DNA of 64,000 nucleotides from Microcaldota archaeon (GCA_028867025.1 JAGWHC010000001.1:251695-315694); one strand, 5' to 3'; counted from the stretch's first letter, positions 41,094 through 49,379 are shown. Numbers and translations are program-made. The notes: generated by a model not told the origin, from the sequence alone.

Positions 41094-41885
41094 CTACACT
41101 CTTCGTATGTTAAGTACCGGGAATATCTTGGTTGCCATCTCTTCCGCAACCTGCCCTCTCAGCCATGGGTCTCTCTTGAGCTTTTTGTCGTAGAGCGGAC
41201 CTACGTTCCCCAACGGGCATGTGGCAAAGTCCCCTACTGCCTTCTCCTCTCCGGCTATCGCTTTGCCCAGAGGAGTTGACAGGTCACGTTCGTCTATACC
41301 TTCTGGGTTGTTCACTCCGAGGTATGTGAAGTCCCTCATTGGCAGACCGAGCGCGTCAGCGTGCATCAGATACCTGGTTCTCTTGAACTCCCAGCCGCAT
41401 ACAACTACCTTATCGGGCATCTTCTTAGCCATGCGGTAGAACACTGCTGTAGAAAAGGCCACGTTTTCGAACGAGTCCCTTGCGAAATCGTCTATTGTTG
41501 CCCTCGCCCTTACTTCAGGAAGCTCATTCCACCTGAATTGGCCTGCTAGAATGTAGTAGCTTTGGCTCTCGCTCAGCGGAAGTGAGGTCTCGCCGTCTGG
41601 ACGTTGGACATCCCTGGTTATGCCTCCGGAGAATACGAGAAGGCTCTTTGAAAGCTTGCCTGCAATGTCAACTCCTGCAAGCGCGTGCTGCGTATAGTAT
41701 GGGGCCTCACCACGGAAGCCTCCGAGCCAGTAGTCGTCGTTGTTTGCGTGCTCCTTCTCCTTTCCTACATACACAGCATGTCCGGGAACGATGACAAGCT
41801 CCTGCAGCGACCTGTAGTCCTTGAAGCCGCTTACTCCCACCTGGGATGAGCCTGACATAATGCTGGACTGGGTTTTTGTGGGCAT
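41094..41885 (-). CDS. DUF218-like (YdcF/SanA-type) protein, copy 1
   Basis: This 263-aa protein shares its layout with the neighbour at 41895-42680: LVIVPGHAVYVG near the start, LLVFSGGITRDVQ in the middle, SLPLSESQSYYILA, then DSFENVAFSTAVFYRMAKKMPDKVVVCGWEF (quoted in part). The PGH, SGG and SES stations match the DUF218 pattern (pGg, SGG, E), which is a nucleotide- or ligand-binding Rossmann-like fold whose role is poorly known. No membrane segment is seen, unlike many bacterial DUF218 proteins. The two genes are 9 nt apart. Confidence 0.7.
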   Translation of the reverse strand: MPTKTQSSIMSGSSQVGVSGFKDYRSLQELVIVPGHAVYVGKEKEHANNDDYWLGGFRGEAPYYTQHALAGVDIAGKLSKSLLVFSGGITRDVQRPDGETSLPLSESQSYYILAGQFRWNELPEVRARATIDDFARDSFENVAFSTAVFYRMAKKMPDKVVVCGWEFKRTRYLMHADALGLPMRDFTYLGVNNPEGIDERDLSTPLGKAIAGEEKAVGDFATCPLGNVGPLYDKKLKRDPWLRGQVAEEMATKIFPVLNIRRV

Positions 41886-41894
41886 TCGATCACT

Positions 41895-42680
41895 TTAGGC
41901 CCTCTTGGGCGCCAGCTCAGGCATAAGCTCGTCAAGACGATACGCACGGTATGCCAGCTGGTTGACCCCGAACGGATCCCTGAGCGCGTTCTTCTCGGCC
42001 AGCTTGCCTGGCAAGCCGAACGTAACTCCGTAAGGGTCCGCTTTGTAGGCGTCAAACGCTTTCTTCTCGAATCCCTTCTCCTCTATTTCAGCCAGGTTAG
42101 GAGGGTTGTTTACGCCCTTGTACTCAAAATCTCTTGGATTCAGCATCTTCGTGGGAAGTGATTCCGCGTTGAACCTTAGTCTGGGCTCCTTGAAGGTCCA
42201 TCCATATTCGTATACCTTGTCAGGCATGTGGCCCGTGAGCACGTTGAATAATGCTATGGAATAAGCCACGTTTCGGAGAGAGTCCACGGCGAATATCTCT
42301 GCGACACCGTTCTCGATTATCTCAGGCTTGCGCACCTCAGCGATCTGCAGGTACGATTGGCCTTCGGATCTGAAGCCGGCCGCCTTCCTGGTGAACCCGC
42401 CACTTGGCATGAAGAGGTTTGACTTGTCCCTCAGTGCCCCCTCAATGCCCGCGTCTATGTGTTCCACATAGAATTTCGGGTCATCCAAAGCGCCTGACCA
42501 AGACTTGTTCTCCAGCGGTTGCGCCGGATCCACGCAGATTCCATGTCCGGGAACGATGAATAGGTTCCTGTACTGCGAGAAGTCCTTCACCTGCGTTGTC
42601 CCAACAATCGTGGAGCCCAACATAACTTTTGTCTGTCCGCCAACTTGTTTTTCGACTGCCGACATGTTATTCACAGGCAT
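41895..42680 (-). CDS. DUF218-like (YdcF/SanA-type) protein, copy 2
   Basis: This 261-aa paralogue of the downstream gene has LFIVPGHGICVDPAQ, NLFMPSGGFTRKAAG, SEGQSYLQIAEVRKP and DSLRNVAYSIALFNVLTGHMPDKVYEYGW (parts quoted). The same series of stations suggests an old tandem duplication; identity along the two is modest. The upstream TATA element (acatatata, about 42702-42711) is about 25 bp before the ATG, so the pair may form one leaderless operon. Function unknown. Confidence 0.7.
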   Translation of the reverse strand: MPVNNMSAVEKQVGGQTKVMLGSTIVGTTQVKDFSQYRNLFIVPGHGICVDPAQPLENKSWSGALDDPKFYVEHIDAGIEGALRDKSNLFMPSGGFTRKAAGFRSEGQSYLQIAEVRKPEIIENGVAEIFAVDSLRNVAYSIALFNVLTGHMPDKVYEYGWTFKEPRLRFNAESLPTKMLNPRDFEYKGVNNPPNLAEIEEKGFEKKAFDAYKADPYGVTFGLPGKLAEKNALRDPFGVNQLAYRAYRLDELMPELAPKRA

Positions 42681-42879
42681 ATTTCTCTTGGCCTGTATAT
42701 ATGTCTAGGCGATATAGCATATATATTGGTATATTAGTATATATCTGCCTCGAGAATGCGCGCGTCTGTAAGCCGTTTTTCATGCCGAGAGCGTCATTTT
42801 TGGCACAGTTTCAGCGCTTGAACCGAATCGCATATGCGTATGGCATAAGGTATATATAGGGAAAAGGCAACATATGTGC
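42681..42879. promoter_or_regulatory. AT-rich divergent promoter region between the DUF218-like pair and the AbrB-PhoU-like gene
   Basis: This stretch of about 200 bases has no ORF. A 26-bp imperfect inverted repeat (tatatattggtatattagtatata, about 42719-42744) lies in the centre. A TATA box for the plus-strand gene (ggtatatatagg, 42847-42858) lies about 25 nt before ATG 42880, and a minus-strand one is near 42702-42711. The repeat resembles the palindrome at 43875, so it may be an operator of the neighbouring regulator. Confidence 0.45.
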
Positions 42880-43860
42880 ATGGAGAAAAAACTCTTCAAA
42901 TTCGGCAGGAGCAGCTATGCGATAGTGCTGCCGAAGTCCTGGGTCAGCAAGAGCGGACTGAGCAAGAGCGGCCAGGTATTCATGAATGAAGACGAGAACG
43001 GCAACATAGTGCTAGGCACCAAGAGGACCGGGACGACTGAGTTCGAGGAGGTCGTGAGCAAGGAAACCTACACCTTCCTATGGCGTCTCATAGGCTTCCA
43101 CTACATGTACGGCACCACCAGGCTGCGAGTCTACTCGAAGGATGGCTTCACAAGCAGGCAGATAGGCGCTGTGGAGGACAACGTGCGCAGGTACTATATG
43201 GGCTACGAGATAACCAGCCAATCAGCCAACGACCTTGTCATAGAGGACGTGATGAACATCAAGGACATGTCAATGGACAAGATACTAGCCAAGATCTCTT
43301 TTCTGGTGAAGGAGGAGTTCAAGGACCTGCTCGGCGGCAACTATGGGAAGAGCATGATGCTGCCGAAGAAGGAGATTCTTACAGACGAGCTTTTCGCAAG
43401 GCAGAGCGCCAGGGCGGGAAAGATAAAGGCTGGGGGCAAGTACACCACGATAGACAGCATGGAGGAGCTTGTGAACAGGTTCTACCTGCTGGGCATAAGG
43501 TACCTAAACATAGTCAAGCCGGGCAACACCTACCTGTACCTCAGGCCTCTCCAGTTGATGGAGGACTCCGGAGACCAGATCTCCAGGCTTTCGACCATGA
43601 ACGTAGAGAAGGCACATGCTGTGATAGGCGACATAGCGACGCTGTTCAACGATAGCGTAGAGGCGATGACAGGAAAGAGGGAGAAGATAGACGCCGTTTT
43701 CCAGCTCACCGAGGCGATAATGAAGAAGATGGAAAAGCTGAAGGAGGAGAGGCACCTGTACGAGGTGCTCTACGACCTCACCTGGGACATAGCGGTGATT
43801 GCGGAGGCAGGCCTGATAAGGGAGAAGCTGGGCGAGAAGACTGGGCTTGAAACTAGCTGA
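42880..43860 (+). CDS. AbrB-type DNA-binding domain plus PhoU-like domain regulator
   Basis: This protein of about 326 aa begins MEKKLFKFGRSSYAIVLPKSWV, the swapped-hairpin AbrB/SpoVT-type DNA-binding signature (residues 1-45). Then follow long helices (about 60-320) with repeated PhoU-like patterns such as DKILAKISFLVKEEFKDLL and DSVEAMTGKREKIDAVFQL. The fusion is typical of archaeal AbrB-PhoU regulators that control phosphate or other genes. Start ATG 42880 fits the TATA spacing; an ATG at 42874 is in frame. It is flanked on both sides by AT-rich inverted repeats that may be its operators. Confidence 0.8.
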   Translation: MEKKLFKFGRSSYAIVLPKSWVSKSGLSKSGQVFMNEDENGNIVLGTKRTGTTEFEEVVSKETYTFLWRLIGFHYMYGTTRLRVYSKDGFTSRQIGAVEDNVRRYYMGYEITSQSANDLVIEDVMNIKDMSMDKILAKISFLVKEEFKDLLGGNYGKSMMLPKKEILTDELFARQSARAGKIKAGGKYTTIDSMEELVNRFYLLGIRYLNIVKPGNTYLYLRPLQLMEDSGDQISRLSTMNVEKAHAVIGDIATLFNDSVEAMTGKREKIDAVFQLTEAIMKKMEKLKEERHLYEVLYDLTWDIAVIAEAGLIREKLGEKTGLETS

Positions 43861-43874
43861 TTCGGCCTAGCATA

Positions 43875-43890
43875 TATGGTATATACCATA
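43875..43890. repeat. Perfect 16-bp palindrome, candidate operator
   Basis: TATGGTATATACCATA is its own reverse complement. It lies between the AbrB-PhoU-like gene and the epimerase, directly upstream of a TATA-like element (cctaatatac, 43891-43900) that would drive the epimerase. A related AT-rich inverted repeat lies upstream of the regulator gene. Operator function is inferred from position and symmetry only. Confidence 0.5.
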
Positions 43891-43936
43891 CCCTAATATA
43901 CGTGCAAATTGCATAAGATGATTGTACATTCTGAGA

Positions 43937-43952
43937 CCCCTTCAATAAGGGG
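43937..43952 (+). promoter_or_regulatory. Leader hairpin CCCCTT-caat-AAGGGG upstream of the epimerase
   Basis: A perfect 6-bp stem with a 4-nt loop lies 36 nt before the epimerase ATG, within the presumed leader (TSS near 43920 from the TATA element at about 43891-43901). It could stabilise the leader or end readthrough from the regulator gene. Confidence 0.35.
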
Positions 43953-43987
43953 CAAGGATTGGTGGGTGGGGAAAACAGGTAAGATGA

Positions 43988-44911
43988 ATGAAGGGTAAGC
44001 GAGTCATAATCACTGGCGGGGCCGGATTCGTAGGCAGCAATCTAGTGGAGGTGCTGTCGAAGAACAATATGGTGCTGGTGCTGGACAACATGCACACAGG
44101 CAACGTGATCAACCTTAACGGTATGCTGGGCACAGAAAATGTAAAACTTGTGGAGCTTGACTCCAGCGAGATAGACAAATGCGGGTTCACTCCTGATGTC
44201 ATATTTCATTTGGGCATGTATTCGTCAACTCCGATGTACAAGGAGAACAGGAACCTTGTGCCCCAGGTGATAGATGGCGCTACGCAGGTGCTGGAGTACG
44301 CGAAGAAAACAAACGCCAAGGTCGTAATCGCCTCATCCTCATCCATATACAACGGCCATCCAACCCCGCAGCATGAGGGGATGGTGCCAAAAGTAACTGA
44401 TTTCTATACAGAAGCTAGGCTGGGAGTCGAGAGGCTTGCGGAACTATACGGCAAGATGTACGGAGTCAACTCCACCTGCATGAGGTTCTTCTCCATATAT
44501 GGACCTAGAGAGAAGAGCAAGGGCAGGTTCGCCAACCTCATTTCGCAGTTCATCTGGGACCTGCAGGATGGCAAGAACCCCGAAGTGTACGGGGACGGAT
44601 CGCAGAGCAGGGATTTCATCTACGTAAAGGACGTCGTTGATGCGCTTGTCACAGCCGCAGAATCAAACAAGACCGGGATATACAATGTAGGTACAGGAAA
44701 GAGCTACACAATAAACGAGATGCTGCAGAAGCTCGGGGAGCAGATGGGCAGGGAGGTCAGGCCAAAGTACATAGCGACGCCCTTCAGCAACTATGTGATG
44801 CACACCTGCGCCGACATGACCAAGACGAAGAATGAGCTGGGCTTCGTTGCGAAGCACTCACTCGACGAAGGCATAAAACTTACAATAGAGCATAACCTTA
44901 AGGAGAAATGA
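43988..44911 (+). CDS. NAD-dependent sugar epimerase/dehydratase (extended SDR)
   Basis: This 307-aa protein has the Rossmann motif TGGAGFVGSNLVEVL at the start, ASSSSIYNGH at the Ser/Thr site, and QSRDFIYVKDVVDALVTA at the substrate-contact region, typical of UDP-glucose 4-epimerase-like enzymes. The catalytic YxxxK is changed: FYTEARLGVERL has Tyr but Arg where Lys is expected. It overlaps the cupin gene by 4 nt, so the two act together, probably in making nucleotide sugars for glycosylation. Substrate unknown. Confidence 0.82.
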   Translation: MKGKRVIITGGAGFVGSNLVEVLSKNNMVLVLDNMHTGNVINLNGMLGTENVKLVELDSSEIDKCGFTPDVIFHLGMYSSTPMYKENRNLVPQVIDGATQVLEYAKKTNAKVVIASSSSIYNGHPTPQHEGMVPKVTDFYTEARLGVERLAELYGKMYGVNSTCMRFFSIYGPREKSKGRFANLISQFIWDLQDGKNPEVYGDGSQSRDFIYVKDVVDALVTAAESNKTGIYNVGTGKSYTINEMLQKLGEQMGREVRPKYIATPFSNYVMHTCADMTKTKNELGFVAKHSLDEGIKLTIEHNLKEK

Positions 44912-45285
44912 ATCGAGCAATAAAATCGGGGCGATTTCTTATACCAAGCAAGAAGATTACAGATGTTAGGCCATGGGGTGGTTTCGAGCAGTTCGTGAAT
45001 AATGAAAAGTGTAGCGTGAAGCTTCTTTACATAAAGAAAGGTAAGCGGTTGAGTTATCAGTATCATAATCACAGATCAGAAGTTTGGCACGTGGTTTCCG
45101 GCAGGGTGCTGATGACCATAAATGGCAAGAATCTGCTTTTAGGGAAAGGTGGAGAGGCAGTCATACCTGTGAAAGCCAAACACAGAGGCAAGGGTTTAGC
45201 CGACGCAGTGATTCTTGAGATAGATTATGGCAAATTCGATGAGGACGACATAGTGAGACTGCAGGATGATTTCAACAGGAAGTAG
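44908..45285 (+). CDS. Cupin protein, type II mannose-6-phosphate isomerase-like
   Basis: This 125-aa protein is a single cupin. It has KRLSYQYHNHRSEVWHVVSGRV, where the two His and Glu bind metal, and a later GGEAVIPVKAKHRGKG strand with the His of the second motif. It resembles the isomerase domain of type II phosphomannose isomerase/GDP-mannose pyrophosphorylase (ManC), but lacks the nucleotidyltransferase part. The 4-nt overlap with the epimerase suggests co-translation in sugar nucleotide synthesis. Confidence 0.8.
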   Translation: MNRAIKSGRFLIPSKKITDVRPWGGFEQFVNNEKCSVKLLYIKKGKRLSYQYHNHRSEVWHVVSGRVLMTINGKNLLLGKGGEAVIPVKAKHRGKGLADAVILEIDYGKFDEDDIVRLQDDFNRK

Positions 45286-46200
45286 TCAACCGACAAAAGT
45301 GAGCCAGTCGCTGAACTCTTCGTTCTTGCCCAGCACCACTTCATCATATGCTTCCATGAGCATCTTTGTTATGGGTCCTATTTTACCATCTCCTATCTTT
45401 TTCGAGTCTATTTCGATTATCGGAGTTATTTCCGCTGCCGTGCCAGAGAAGAACGCCTCATCGCTCGTGTACATCTCCTCGCGGTGTATCTTGCGCTCCT
45501 CTACCTCGAGTCCCTTCGCTTCTGCTATTTTCATTATGCTGTCGCGGGTTATGCCCAGAAGTATGTCTGAGTCCTTGGAAGGTGTCACTAGCCTCCCCTT
45601 CTGCACGAAGAAGATGTTTTCTCCGGGGCCCTCGGCAACGTCCCCGTTTATGGAAAGTAATATGGCCTCATCGGCGCCCTCCTTCTTTGCTTCCAAGGAA
45701 GCGATCACTGAGTTGAGGTAGTTGCCACTGCCCTTCGCCTCCGGCGGGAGTATCGTAGTGTGTATCCTCTGCCACGAGGACACCCTGCATTTTATCCCAT
45801 TGTTCTTGTTCGCGAAATAATTGCCGAAAGGTATAGCGGCCACTATTATGCTTATGGCTGCATCTACTGGCGTCACGCCCAGCTTCGTGGTCCTGTAGAA
45901 GCCGAACGGTCTGATGTAGCATTCCTGCAGCTTGTTCTTCCTTACCGTGTCTACTATAGCATCGTGGATCTGCTTCTGCGTGTATCCTGGATTTATTCCG
46001 TATATCTTCGCGCTCTTGAAGAACCTATCAACGTGATCATCCAACCTGAAGATCGCCGCGCCCTTATCGGTTTTGTAGGCCCTTATTCCCTCGAAAAAAC
46101 CGCTGCCGTACTGCAGCGAGTGCGTGAGCACATGCACCTTCGCATCCGAGAAAGGAACGAACTTGCCATCAAACCAGATATACTCTGCGTTTGCCTGCAT
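45286..46200 (-). CDS. ilvE: Branched-chain amino acid aminotransferase (PLP fold IV)
   Basis: IlvE (about 304 aa) moves the amino group between branched-chain amino acids and 2-oxoglutarate. The N-terminus (IWFDGKFVPFSDAKVHVLTHSLQYGSG, shortened), KGSGNYLNSVIASLEAK with the PLP-lysine region, and GPGENIFFVQKGRL at the end of the active site are all typical. The motif SLQYGSGFFEGIRAY fits fold-IV aminotransferases. Met 46200 has a TATA element (atattttaatttt) about 25 bp before it; the frame runs on to a TTG at 46239. Confidence 0.9.
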   Translation of the reverse strand: MQANAEYIWFDGKFVPFSDAKVHVLTHSLQYGSGFFEGIRAYKTDKGAAIFRLDDHVDRFFKSAKIYGINPGYTQKQIHDAIVDTVRKNKLQECYIRPFGFYRTTKLGVTPVDAAISIIVAAIPFGNYFANKNNGIKCRVSSWQRIHTTILPPEAKGSGNYLNSVIASLEAKKEGADEAILLSINGDVAEGPGENIFFVQKGRLVTPSKDSDILLGITRDSIMKIAEAKGLEVEERKIHREEMYTSDEAFFSGTAAEITPIIEIDSKKIGDGKIGPITKMLMEAYDEVVLGKNEEFSDWLTFVG

Positions 46201-46235
46201 AGTAGCCTCTGGGGAAGCAAAATTAAAATATGCGC

Positions 46236-46589
46236 TCAAAATGCTGGGCCAAGCCCATAGCCGGAGAGCGGATTATTCCGCCCTCCAGCGCTCCCATCCT
46301 TCCGCGCTTCGTACATGAATGCGCGGAAAGCCTCCAGTCCACGTTCGGTCATCCTGAGAGGCTTCTGCTCTTCCCCCTTCTCTGTGAACTCCACCACACC
46401 CTTCTCCTTAAGTTTCTTCAGCGCATACCAGGCTCCGCTCCTCGATATCTCATAACGGTCGCACATGTACTCCACGAAGCTCGTCGCCGTAGAGCCCCAA
46501 TCCATGCCTATCTCGGCGAGCACCTGTGCCTCCTTACCGCTAAGACGCACGACCGCAATTGCATAGCTACTAGTTCGTCCCACTTGCAT
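46236..46589 (-). CDS. Winged-helix transcription regulator
   Basis: This 117-aa protein has a winged helix: EAQVLAEIGMDWGSTATSFVEYMCDRYEISRSGAWYALKKLKEKGVVEFTEKG (quoted here only as a range, about 20-75), in which RSGAWYALKKLKEKGV is the recognition helix and wing. The end is Gly/Pro-rich. It lies upstream of ilvE on the same strand, ending at the TTG-side of that frame. It may regulate that gene or an unrelated one. Confidence 0.68.
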   Translation of the reverse strand: MQVGRTSSYAIAVVRLSGKEAQVLAEIGMDWGSTATSFVEYMCDRYEISRSGAWYALKKLKEKGVVEFTEKGEEQKPLRMTERGLEAFRAFMYEARKDGSAGGRNNPLSGYGLGPAF

Positions 46590-46796
46590 AAGAGCACCAG
46601 AGAAAGACAGAAGGTTAGCCCTTACGCCGTGGGCTTGATGTTATTTACAAAGTAGCATGTCAGAGGCATGCCAGTGGCTATCCTTGAGAATGAGTCGTGC
46701 CACTGCATTGTTCTCTCGCTGCTTTGCATACGAACACAGTATTTTATTTATGCGGGGTTCATGGTATTTAAATCTTTTGTGCTGAGACGTGCCGCT

Positions 46797-47648
46797 ATGG
46801 ATCTGGGATTTACAGTGTCATTGCTGGTTCTGGTAGCCATCGCCGTAATGTACGCAGCGTTCGACCTCTTCAACAAGAGGAACGTTCCGGACATCTTCGC
46901 GTATGCAAGCGTGGTCGTGGGCATCATAATAACGCTTGCCTTCCATCAGAGTGATCTGACGCTGAGCCTGGTAGTTGCTGCAGTGGTGGGCAGCATAGGA
47001 TACGTGATATACAGGCTGGGGCTCTGGGGTGCCGGAGACTACTTCGAACTCATGGCAATAAGCCTCGTCCTCCCGGTGCAGCCGGTGCCGACACTGACAA
47101 GCACGGCCCAGCTCGGCCTGCCCTTCATATTATCGGTCTTTGTTGCCACCGGCTTCGCTGCGATATGGATTGTGCCGGTTTACTATCTGCTTTTTATCCA
47201 CAGGCCGTGGAGGATGAAGCCTGACTTAAAGCACCTCAGCTACGGCTTCTCGCTCTTCCTGCTGTATGTCGCACTCTTCATGTTCATCTACTACTTCTAC
47301 GGATTTAGCGTCGACAGGATTGCGCTGATCATGCTGGTCGCCGTACCATCAGCGATAACACTGGTATTCGAGGAGGAGATAACGTCGCGAATGGTTTCCA
47401 AGATATACCCAAGACAGCTTGACGAGGGCGATATCATCGCGTTCAACATGCTCAGCATGCGCGAGATCCGTTATTTCTCCAAATACAGGGGGTTTGGAAG
47501 ACTTGCCACAAAGAAGCTGATAGGCAATATGAGGAACGTGAAGGCGAAGCTGCCCGTGTACAGGAACGCCGCGCCTCTGGCTGTCTTCATACTGATAGGA
47601 ATGATACTCTCGCTGCTCCTGGGGAACATTGTGCTGTTCATAGTTTAG
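46797..47648 (+). CDS. Type IV prepilin/preflagellin peptidase-like (A24) membrane protein
   Basis: This protein of about 283 aa has seven or more membrane helices. It contains the aspartate pair of A24 peptidases: AAFDLFNKRNVPD near residue 24 and LWGAGDYFEL near residue 80, the second matching the GxGD motif. The C-terminal half adds four extra helices and a cytoplasmic loop (about 190-240) that are not in bacterial PilD. Such enzymes cut class III signal peptides of pilins and archaellins; no substrate was recognised here. ATG 46797 has a TATA box (ggtatttaaatc) about 25 bp upstream; an in-frame start at 46668 is less likely. Confidence 0.78.
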   Translation: MDLGFTVSLLVLVAIAVMYAAFDLFNKRNVPDIFAYASVVVGIIITLAFHQSDLTLSLVVAAVVGSIGYVIYRLGLWGAGDYFELMAISLVLPVQPVPTLTSTAQLGLPFILSVFVATGFAAIWIVPVYYLLFIHRPWRMKPDLKHLSYGFSLFLLYVALFMFIYYFYGFSVDRIALIMLVAVPSAITLVFEEEITSRMVSKIYPRQLDEGDIIAFNMLSMREIRYFSKYRGFGRLATKKLIGNMRNVKAKLPVYRNAAPLAVFILIGMILSLLLGNIVLFIV

Positions 47649-47654
47649 CTGGTG

Positions 47655-48530
47655 TTAGTAGACGAGGTCGAGCAGTTCGTCCTCAGATCTTACCCCTTCT
47701 ATTTCCTTCTTGCCCAAGATTGGCACGCCTAGCATCTTGCCCTTCTTTCTAATGCTAAGGAAAAATGGATAGTTGTTCTCGAATGTTTCCCTGATGGCGC
47801 TGAAGAAAGCTGCACGCTTTGCGAGTGTGCGAAAATTGGCATCGAAGCTTATCTCGAAATAGTTTCTGTCCTTAGCCACTATGTCGAATGGGGCGCTATG
47901 CAGCTCCAGAGCCTGCATGCCTGTCCTTTCGAACTTCTCGGCCTTCAGCCGCAGCGCGAAACCGCGGGGCAGCTCCGACTCTATCCCTATCCTGCTGTTC
48001 AGCACCTTCTCGATTTTCTGGATTGTGCTGATCGCCGCATAGTTGGGCTCCTCCTCGTGTTTGTATAGTGTTGATTTTGAAAGACCTGTCTGCCTTGCGA
48101 GTTCTGTCACTTGCATGTTGCTTATTTTTCTCAGGTTCCTGAGGCGCACGTTGTCTATTGGCGCCTTTATGCCGAATGACCTTGATGCCAGAAGCTTTGC
48201 TTCCCCGTGTATCAGGTTTGGAAGGGTTTCGGGGGAGATGCACCTTACCTCAAACCTGTAATGGCTCACGTTTTCCTTCAGTTTCCTTGAGCCCGCAACC
48301 GAGCCCAGGATTATGGGTTCGGCGTCAAGGAACCTCGCCAGTCTGAAAAGCGCATTGGCTTCCTGCCTGGTAACTGAATCTATGTCCTGGGCCACTTTAA
48401 TTATGAATTTCTGGCCCTGCCTGGCGGCTATCACATCTACAAGCGTGTGCATGTTGCTTGCTGTCACGGTGGCGAAGCCGCTGGCCTCTAGTTCGCGCTC
48501 TGCTGTTTTCGCTATGCTGCCTTTCTTCAT
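47655..48530 (-). CDS. Archaeal HTH-type regulatory protein with a Cro/C1-type domain
   Basis: This 291-aa protein matches the archaeal family of putative HTH regulators. It has an N-terminal segment resembling an endonuclease-like or OB domain (DVIAARQGQKFIIKVAQDID, about 30-55). A central Cro-type helix-turn-helix follows (MQVTELARQTGLSKSTLYKHE, about 140-160), and the C-terminal half is helical. It is convergent with the A24 peptidase gene. The targets are unknown. Confidence 0.75.
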   Translation of the reverse strand: MKKGSIAKTAERELEASGFATVTASNMHTLVDVIAARQGQKFIIKVAQDIDSVTRQEANALFRLARFLDAEPIILGSVAGSRKLKENVSHYRFEVRCISPETLPNLIHGEAKLLASRSFGIKAPIDNVRLRNLRKISNMQVTELARQTGLSKSTLYKHEEEPNYAAISTIQKIEKVLNSRIGIESELPRGFALRLKAEKFERTGMQALELHSAPFDIVAKDRNYFEISFDANFRTLAKRAAFFSAIRETFENNYPFFLSIRKKGKMLGVPILGKKEIEGVRSEDELLDLVY

Positions 48531-48612
48531 GAGCGCATATTGGTGCTAAAGGCTTTTATCATATGCCGTGGTGGCGGCACTGGGATGCGCCGCCTACCAA
48601 AGATTTCGGTAC

Positions 48613-48813
48613 TTACGCCGTCGCCTGCTCCTGCAGTACTGTCAGTACTTCATCCGGGTTGATGTACTTCCTCTCGGGTAGCCTTGCCACCCACGCCTTG
48701 TCCTCGTCAGTTATTTCGGACATGTTGGTGCACTGTGCCTGTATCTCCTTCTTTGTTGCCGGATACTCCAGATGTTTCCGGATGTGCTCTTCCACTGATT
48801 TCGGTATTCCCAT
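48613..48813 (-). CDS. Small hypothetical protein, 66 aa
   Basis: The sequence MGIPKSVEEHIRKHLEYPATKKEIQAQCTNM (shortened) followed by SEITDEDKAWVARLPERKYINPDEVLTVLQE is helical, with the YPATKKEI pattern of small regulators of the DUF2795 type. I cannot assign a function. It lies alone with about 90 bp on either side. An upstream TATA element (tatatattggt on the plus strand, about 48840-48850) fits a promoter. Confidence 0.5.
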   Translation of the reverse strand: MGIPKSVEEHIRKHLEYPATKKEIQAQCTNMSEITDEDKAWVARLPERKYINPDEVLTVLQEQATA

Positions 48814-48905
48814 CCTACCACCCGCACCAACTTGGAATCGTCTGATATATATTGGTAGCCAAAAAGTAAGGTTTTAACGAAGCAATTTGCGCTTTTGCCA
48901 TATCA

Positions 48906-49265
48906 CTAGTCTGTGTGGTTTGGCAGGTCGTCGAATTTCTTAGGAAGCCTGCCCCTGGCCATCATCTCCTCTGTGTGTATCGCCCCCGCTATGTTCCACA
49001 TTGCCTGGGCGAGATGGTCCTCGTCGCGCTTGCCCTCTATGTGTTGGTTTATGTGTCGCAGCGCAGAATCAAGGAACCTCGATATGGGCATGCCCTTCTC
49101 CCAGTTTCGCTCCCCGTACTTCAGTGCTCCCTTCTCGTATATGAACGCAAGCCTGCGCAGTGCGGTATTCGGTATGAGATCATACCTGCCCTTGCCATCG
49201 CGCGAATCCCGCTGGGCCCCTGAATCAAAAACCTGCTTCTTCCCCGAATCCTTAAGATCGGCCAT
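48906..49265 (-). CDS. DUF5664-family dATP/dGTP diphosphohydrolase-like protein
   Basis: This 119-aa protein fits the phage-associated DUF5664 family (dATP/dGTP diphosphohydrolase N-terminal domain, MazG-like): GAQRDSRDGKGRYDLIPNTALRRL, KGALKYGERNWEKGMP, and DSALRHINQHIEGKRDEDHLAQAMWNIAGAIH (parts quoted). The acidic residues EGKRDEDH fit a metal-binding NTP pyrophosphohydrolase. It lies among dTMP-pathway genes, so it may clean the dNTP pool. Family call good; substrate inferred. Confidence 0.78.
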   Translation of the reverse strand: MADLKDSGKKQVFDSGAQRDSRDGKGRYDLIPNTALRRLAFIYEKGALKYGERNWEKGMPISRFLDSALRHINQHIEGKRDEDHLAQAMWNIAGAIHTEEMMARGRLPKKFDDLPNHTD

Positions 49266-49304
49266 TTAACCCCCAAAGAAAGATTAAGTCAGAAAATATA
49301 TAGC

Positions 49305-49379
49305 TGCTCCCACCGGGATTTGAACCCGGGTTACGGGGTTGAAAGCCCTGTGTCCTTGGCCGGACTAGACGATGGGAGC
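49305..49379 (-). tRNA. tRNA-Glu (UUC)
   Basis: The minus-strand cloverleaf has an acceptor stem GCTCCCA/TGGGAGC with A73, T arm CCGGG-TTCAAAT-CCCGG, and anticodon loop cTTTCaa giving anticodon TTC. The anticodon stem has one imperfect pair. No intron. It lies between the DUF5664 gene and the dTMP kinase gene. Confidence 0.9.

Noticed and set aside
41067-41279. 70-aa basic plus-strand frame starting MNRRRRKHS
   Set aside because: It runs antisense to the DUF218-like gene for most of its length with no promoter or SD.
42681-42879. AT-rich repeats here as a replication origin or CRISPR remnant
   Set aside because: No repeated unit of uniform length, no ORB-like element and no Cdc6 gene near by; promoter and operator explanations are simpler.
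43080-43655. 191-aa frame on the same strand inside the AbrB-PhoU-like gene
   Set aside because: It lies in another frame of a clearly coding gene and has Arg/Gln/Asp-rich shadow composition.
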